Source: an uncultured Bacilli bacterium (GTDB taxonomy: Bacteria; Bacillota_I; Bacilli_A; RF39; UBA660). From it: a DNA stretch of 25,023 nt. The notes below the pieces were generated by a model. That model was not told the DNA's origin. It did no database searches and was given only the letters and a program-made list of their open reading frames with translations. The stretch lies in contig CAKOLT010000014.1 in assembly GCA_934096315.1 (NCBI GenBank), positions 1-25,023 of the forward strand, read 5' to 3'. The position numbers and the translations under genes were made by a program. Positions 24,195 through 25,023 of this stretch are shown here, in pieces. Positions within the stretch are counted from its first letter, which is position 1; every line of letters begins with the position of its first letter.

Positions 24195-24518
24195 CTATTT
24201 CTTATTATAGTTAGTTAAATATACACTAGAATGAATAATTACAAATATACCAAGTACTAAATATAAAACTGAATCAGTTAAAATCATAAGTACTCCTATA
24301 ATAATTCCTAAAACTCCTCCCGATATATTACCCTTTTTAGTAAGTACTATTGAAACTATCAATAATATTACAGATAATAGTGAGCTTACTACAGCAAGTT
24401 TACCCGTACCAAGTAAACCAATTTCAAATAAAGAATCAATAAGCAAGTAGGAATTAATAACTAACATAAATATAAAATCACCAACTAAATATTTTTGCAT
24501 TTTCTCAAAATCTTTCAC
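24195..24518 (-). CDS. Small membrane protein of unknown function
   Basis: About 108 residues with several hydrophobic helices (FIFMLVINSYLLIDSLF, VVSSLLSVILLIVSIVL, GVLGIIIGVLMILTDSVLYL, GIFVIIHSSVYL). The start is GTG 24518, with CGGAGGTG 5-6 bases upstream; the longer frame from 24545 would put that site inside the gene. No family recognised. It lies 32 bases after the next small membrane gene and shares its promoter. Confidence 0.72.
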   Translation of the reverse strand: MKDFEKMQKYLVGDFIFMLVINSYLLIDSLFEIGLLGTGKLAVVSSLLSVILLIVSIVLTKKGNISGGVLGIIIGVLMILTDSVLYLVLGIFVIIHSSVYLTNYNKK

Positions 24519-24550
24519 AATAACACCTCCGATCATAGTTAACACAATAA

Positions 24551-24820
24551 TTACTCATTATTATATTTTTCATTTATTTTATTAACACCATCTTTTGTTT
24601 CTTCATTAATATTATTCAATTCTACTGCCGTCTTAATAAAACAAACAAGACTTACAAGAAAAACAATAACTGAAATAACAATAGCGGGTATAGTAAATTT
24701 ACTAGGTTTCTTTCTATTAATAATAGCAACAACTATTGATAAAACAGCAAAAATAGCTCCAAACTCATAACTAAAAAATAAAATAACAAGACTCACCAAA
24801 GAAAGTACGAAAGCTACCAC
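24551..24820 (-). CDS. Small membrane protein, DUF4190-like
   Basis: About 90 residues with helices AFVLSLVSLVILFFSYEFGA, AIFAVLSIVVAIINRKKPS and IPAIVISVIVFLVSLVCFI, and an acidic/Asn tail (NEETKDGVNKINEKYNNE). The layout resembles small DUF4190 proteins; this is tentative. The start is GTG 24820, 8 bases after GGAGG; a GTG at 24829 lies inside the binding site itself. A promoter is at 24847-24875. Confidence 0.72.
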   Translation of the reverse strand: MVAFVLSLVSLVILFFSYEFGAIFAVLSIVVAIINRKKPSKFTIPAIVISVIVFLVSLVCFIKTAVELNNINEETKDGVNKINEKYNNE

Positions 24821-24846
24821 TACACTCACCTCCTATCCTACTTTAA

Positions 24847-24902
24847 ATTATAACAACTACATTTAAAAAAGTAAATAGTTTTTTCACATAATTTTCACAT
24901 AA
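24847..24902 (-). promoter_or_regulatory. Promoter with tandem 11-bp repeats upstream
   Basis: TATAAT (24847-24852) and TTTACT (24870-24875) are 17 bases apart. Just upstream lie two exact tandem copies of TTTTCACATAA (24881-24891 and 24892-24902). The 11-base spacing puts both on one face of the helix, so they may be an activator or repressor site. Confidence 0.6.
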
Positions 24903-24910
24903 TTAAAAAA

Positions 24911-24936
24911 CGATTTAACCAAACAAGGCTAAACCG
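24911..24936 (-). terminator. Terminator of the Trp tRNA gene
   Basis: On the minus strand CGGTTTAGCC, loop TTGTTT, and GGTTAAATCG form a 10-bp stem with two G-T pairs, followed by TTTTTT. It lies 11 bases after the tRNA. Confidence 0.8.
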
Positions 24937-24946
24937 GTATATTCCA

Positions 24947-25022
24947 TGGCAGGGAATGTAAGACTTGAACTCACGACATCAGGTTTTGGAGACCTGCGTT
25001 CTACCAACTGAACTAATTCCCT
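24947..25022 (-). tRNA. tRNA-Trp (CCA)
   Basis: A complete 76-base cloverleaf with encoded 3' CCA. The acceptor stem is AGGGAAT with ATTCCCT; the D-arm GTTC...GAAC; the anticodon stem CAGGT/ACCTG with loop CTCCAAA, anticodon CCA; and the T-arm GTGAG TTCAAGT CTTAC. The CCA anticodon reads UGG only, consistent with UGA being a stop here. A terminator follows. Confidence 0.95.
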
Positions 25023-25023
25023 A

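Noticed and set aside
24947..25022. Recoding of UGA as tryptophan, as in Mycoplasma-type genomes
   Set aside because: The Trp tRNA has anticodon CCA, and several conserved genes end naturally in TGA.

Overview
The window is a low-GC (by eye about 28-30%) bacterial chromosome segment from a cell-wall-bearing Bacillota/Bacilli-type organism. It carries murG, murB and ftsQ/divIB, HemW, Ung, MscS, Flp and type IV-like pilins, and a YolD/Y-family polymerase pair. The standard code applies: hemW, mscS and ftsQ end in TGA, and the Trp tRNA at the right edge has anticodon CCA. An uncultured gut Bacilli lineage is plausible, but the species cannot be named from this sequence.

Layout. Nearly everything is on the minus strand; the only plus-strand gene is a frameshifted XRE/ImmA-type regulator (411-1456). 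Bases 1-222 hold the N-terminus of a surface-protein paralogue that runs off the left edge. Bases 1508-6104 form a housekeeping run (pilin-like protein, ung, hemW, mscS, HD phosphohydrolase, polysaccharide deacetylase), closed by a shared terminator with the regulator. Bases 6126-6925 hold an AbiEi-type antitoxin with an operator-like promoter but only a stub of its toxin. Bases 7037-9948 hold an Flp-type pilin with a consensus promoter and the murG-murB-ftsQ cluster. Bases 10067-13467 are a three-gene surface-protein operon. Bases 13655-18342 are a mobile-element and decay zone: a broken DDE transposase, a frameshifted membrane protein, a truncated type III toxin-like gene, and an intact IS1634-type element flanked by 58-bp direct repeats. 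Bases 18381-20884 hold yolD, a Y-family polymerase and an unrecognised Cys/His protein. Bases 21023-22598 hold a complete AbiEi/AbiEii type IV toxin-antitoxin pair. Bases 22904-24820 hold small membrane proteins and a lipoprotein. A Trp tRNA with its terminator closes the window.

The most interesting signal is in the surface-protein operon. Two tandem paralogues (10635-12275 and 12289-13467) share a 236-bp identical block, yet differ at 21 of 31 residues in a C-terminal patch of identical length. The patch is 54-59% GC in this AT-rich DNA, its differences are concentrated at codon positions 1 and 2, and it is followed at once by strongly conserved sequence. This is the pattern of a diversity-generating-retroelement (DGR) variable region in a lectin-like domain, although no reverse transcriptase or template repeat is in the window. 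A third N-terminal paralogue starts at the left edge. Other points: four genes are broken at homopolymer runs, mostly in accessory DNA, and there are relics of two toxin-antitoxin systems besides the intact AbiE pair.
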